Origin: Cryphonectria parasitica EP155
Lineage: Eukaryota; Ascomycota; Sordariomycetes; Diaporthales; Cryphonectriaceae
Assembly: GCF_011745365.1 (NCBI RefSeq)
Contig: NW_024468913.1
Span: forward strand, 806,001 to 870,000
Reading direction: 5' to 3'
DNA length: 64,000 bases
Shown: one piece after another, positions 63,878 to 64,000 of the stretch
How the letters are laid out: each line of letters begins with the position of its first letter
How positions within the stretch are numbered: the stretch's first letter is position 1
Program-made: the position numbers and the translations under genes
The notes under the pieces: model-generated
What the model saw: the letters and a program-made list of their open reading frames with translations, nothing else
The model's database searches: none
What the model was told of the DNA's origin: nothing

Positions 63878-64000
63878 TATCGTTATAGCACCAGAGTGGA
63901 AGGCTTGCTGCCACGCAAGCAGGCGAACGAAGCTTCCTATGTCACAGATAACAGTGGTCGAGCCCTGAAGATACCATTCGCCGTAGATACCTAAGTACTT

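Overview
The window looks like a chromosomal segment of a filamentous ascomycete, most likely a Sordariomycete. Genes carry short introns (about 56-110 bp, mostly GTRAGT...YAG). Coding exons are GC-rich with C/G-ending codons, intergenic DNA is AT-richer, and the families present (fungal rhodopsin-like receptor, Zn2Cys6 regulator, Vps3844, GH115, CE5, kinesin-8 KipB type) are typical of that group. There is no rDNA, CRISPR array, bacterial-type operon or intact transposon. About 20 protein genes can be modelled, several only by joining exons.

Left part (1-21,700): the 5' part of a PXB/PX-domain lipid-droplet protein leaves the left edge. Next come a BuGZ/ZNF207-like zinc-finger protein with a GC-AG intron, a eukaryotic linalool dehydratase/isomerase-fold protein, a secreted GH115 xylan alpha-glucuronidase, a kinesin-8 motor, a TauD-type Fe(II)/2-oxoglutarate dioxygenase, a seven-helix fungal rhodopsin-domain protein and, on the minus strand, a serine-rich C2H2 protein.

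Middle (21,700-35,500): a small unknown membrane protein and an UNC93-like MFS protein are followed by a degenerate tRNA-like element. A divergent spliceosome pair comes next (Sm G and Ntr2, start codons about 260 bp apart), then a Vps3844 ER/vacuolar membrane protein and an unknown mitochondrial protein. From about 35,800 to 38,400 lies an AT-rich block with a decayed coding remnant.

Right part (39,800-64,000): a sugar-utilisation block holds a secreted GH3 beta-glucosidase, tail-to-tail with an intracellular GH2 beta-galactosidase, which is divergent from an MFS lactose-permease-like transporter. The last two are arranged like bgaD-lacpA of Aspergillus nidulans. The permease would import beta-galactosides, GH2 would hydrolyse them inside the cell, and GH3 would act outside. 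After this come a stand-alone MetE C-terminal-type methyltransferase, an eight-exon Zn2Cys6 transcription factor, a probably GPI-anchored cutinase/acetylxylan esterase (CE5), an AT-rich stretch with a possible coding remnant, a small mitochondrial orphan, and an internally deleted cytochrome P450 pseudogene. GH115, CE5, GH3 and GH2 together point to plant-biomass degradation.
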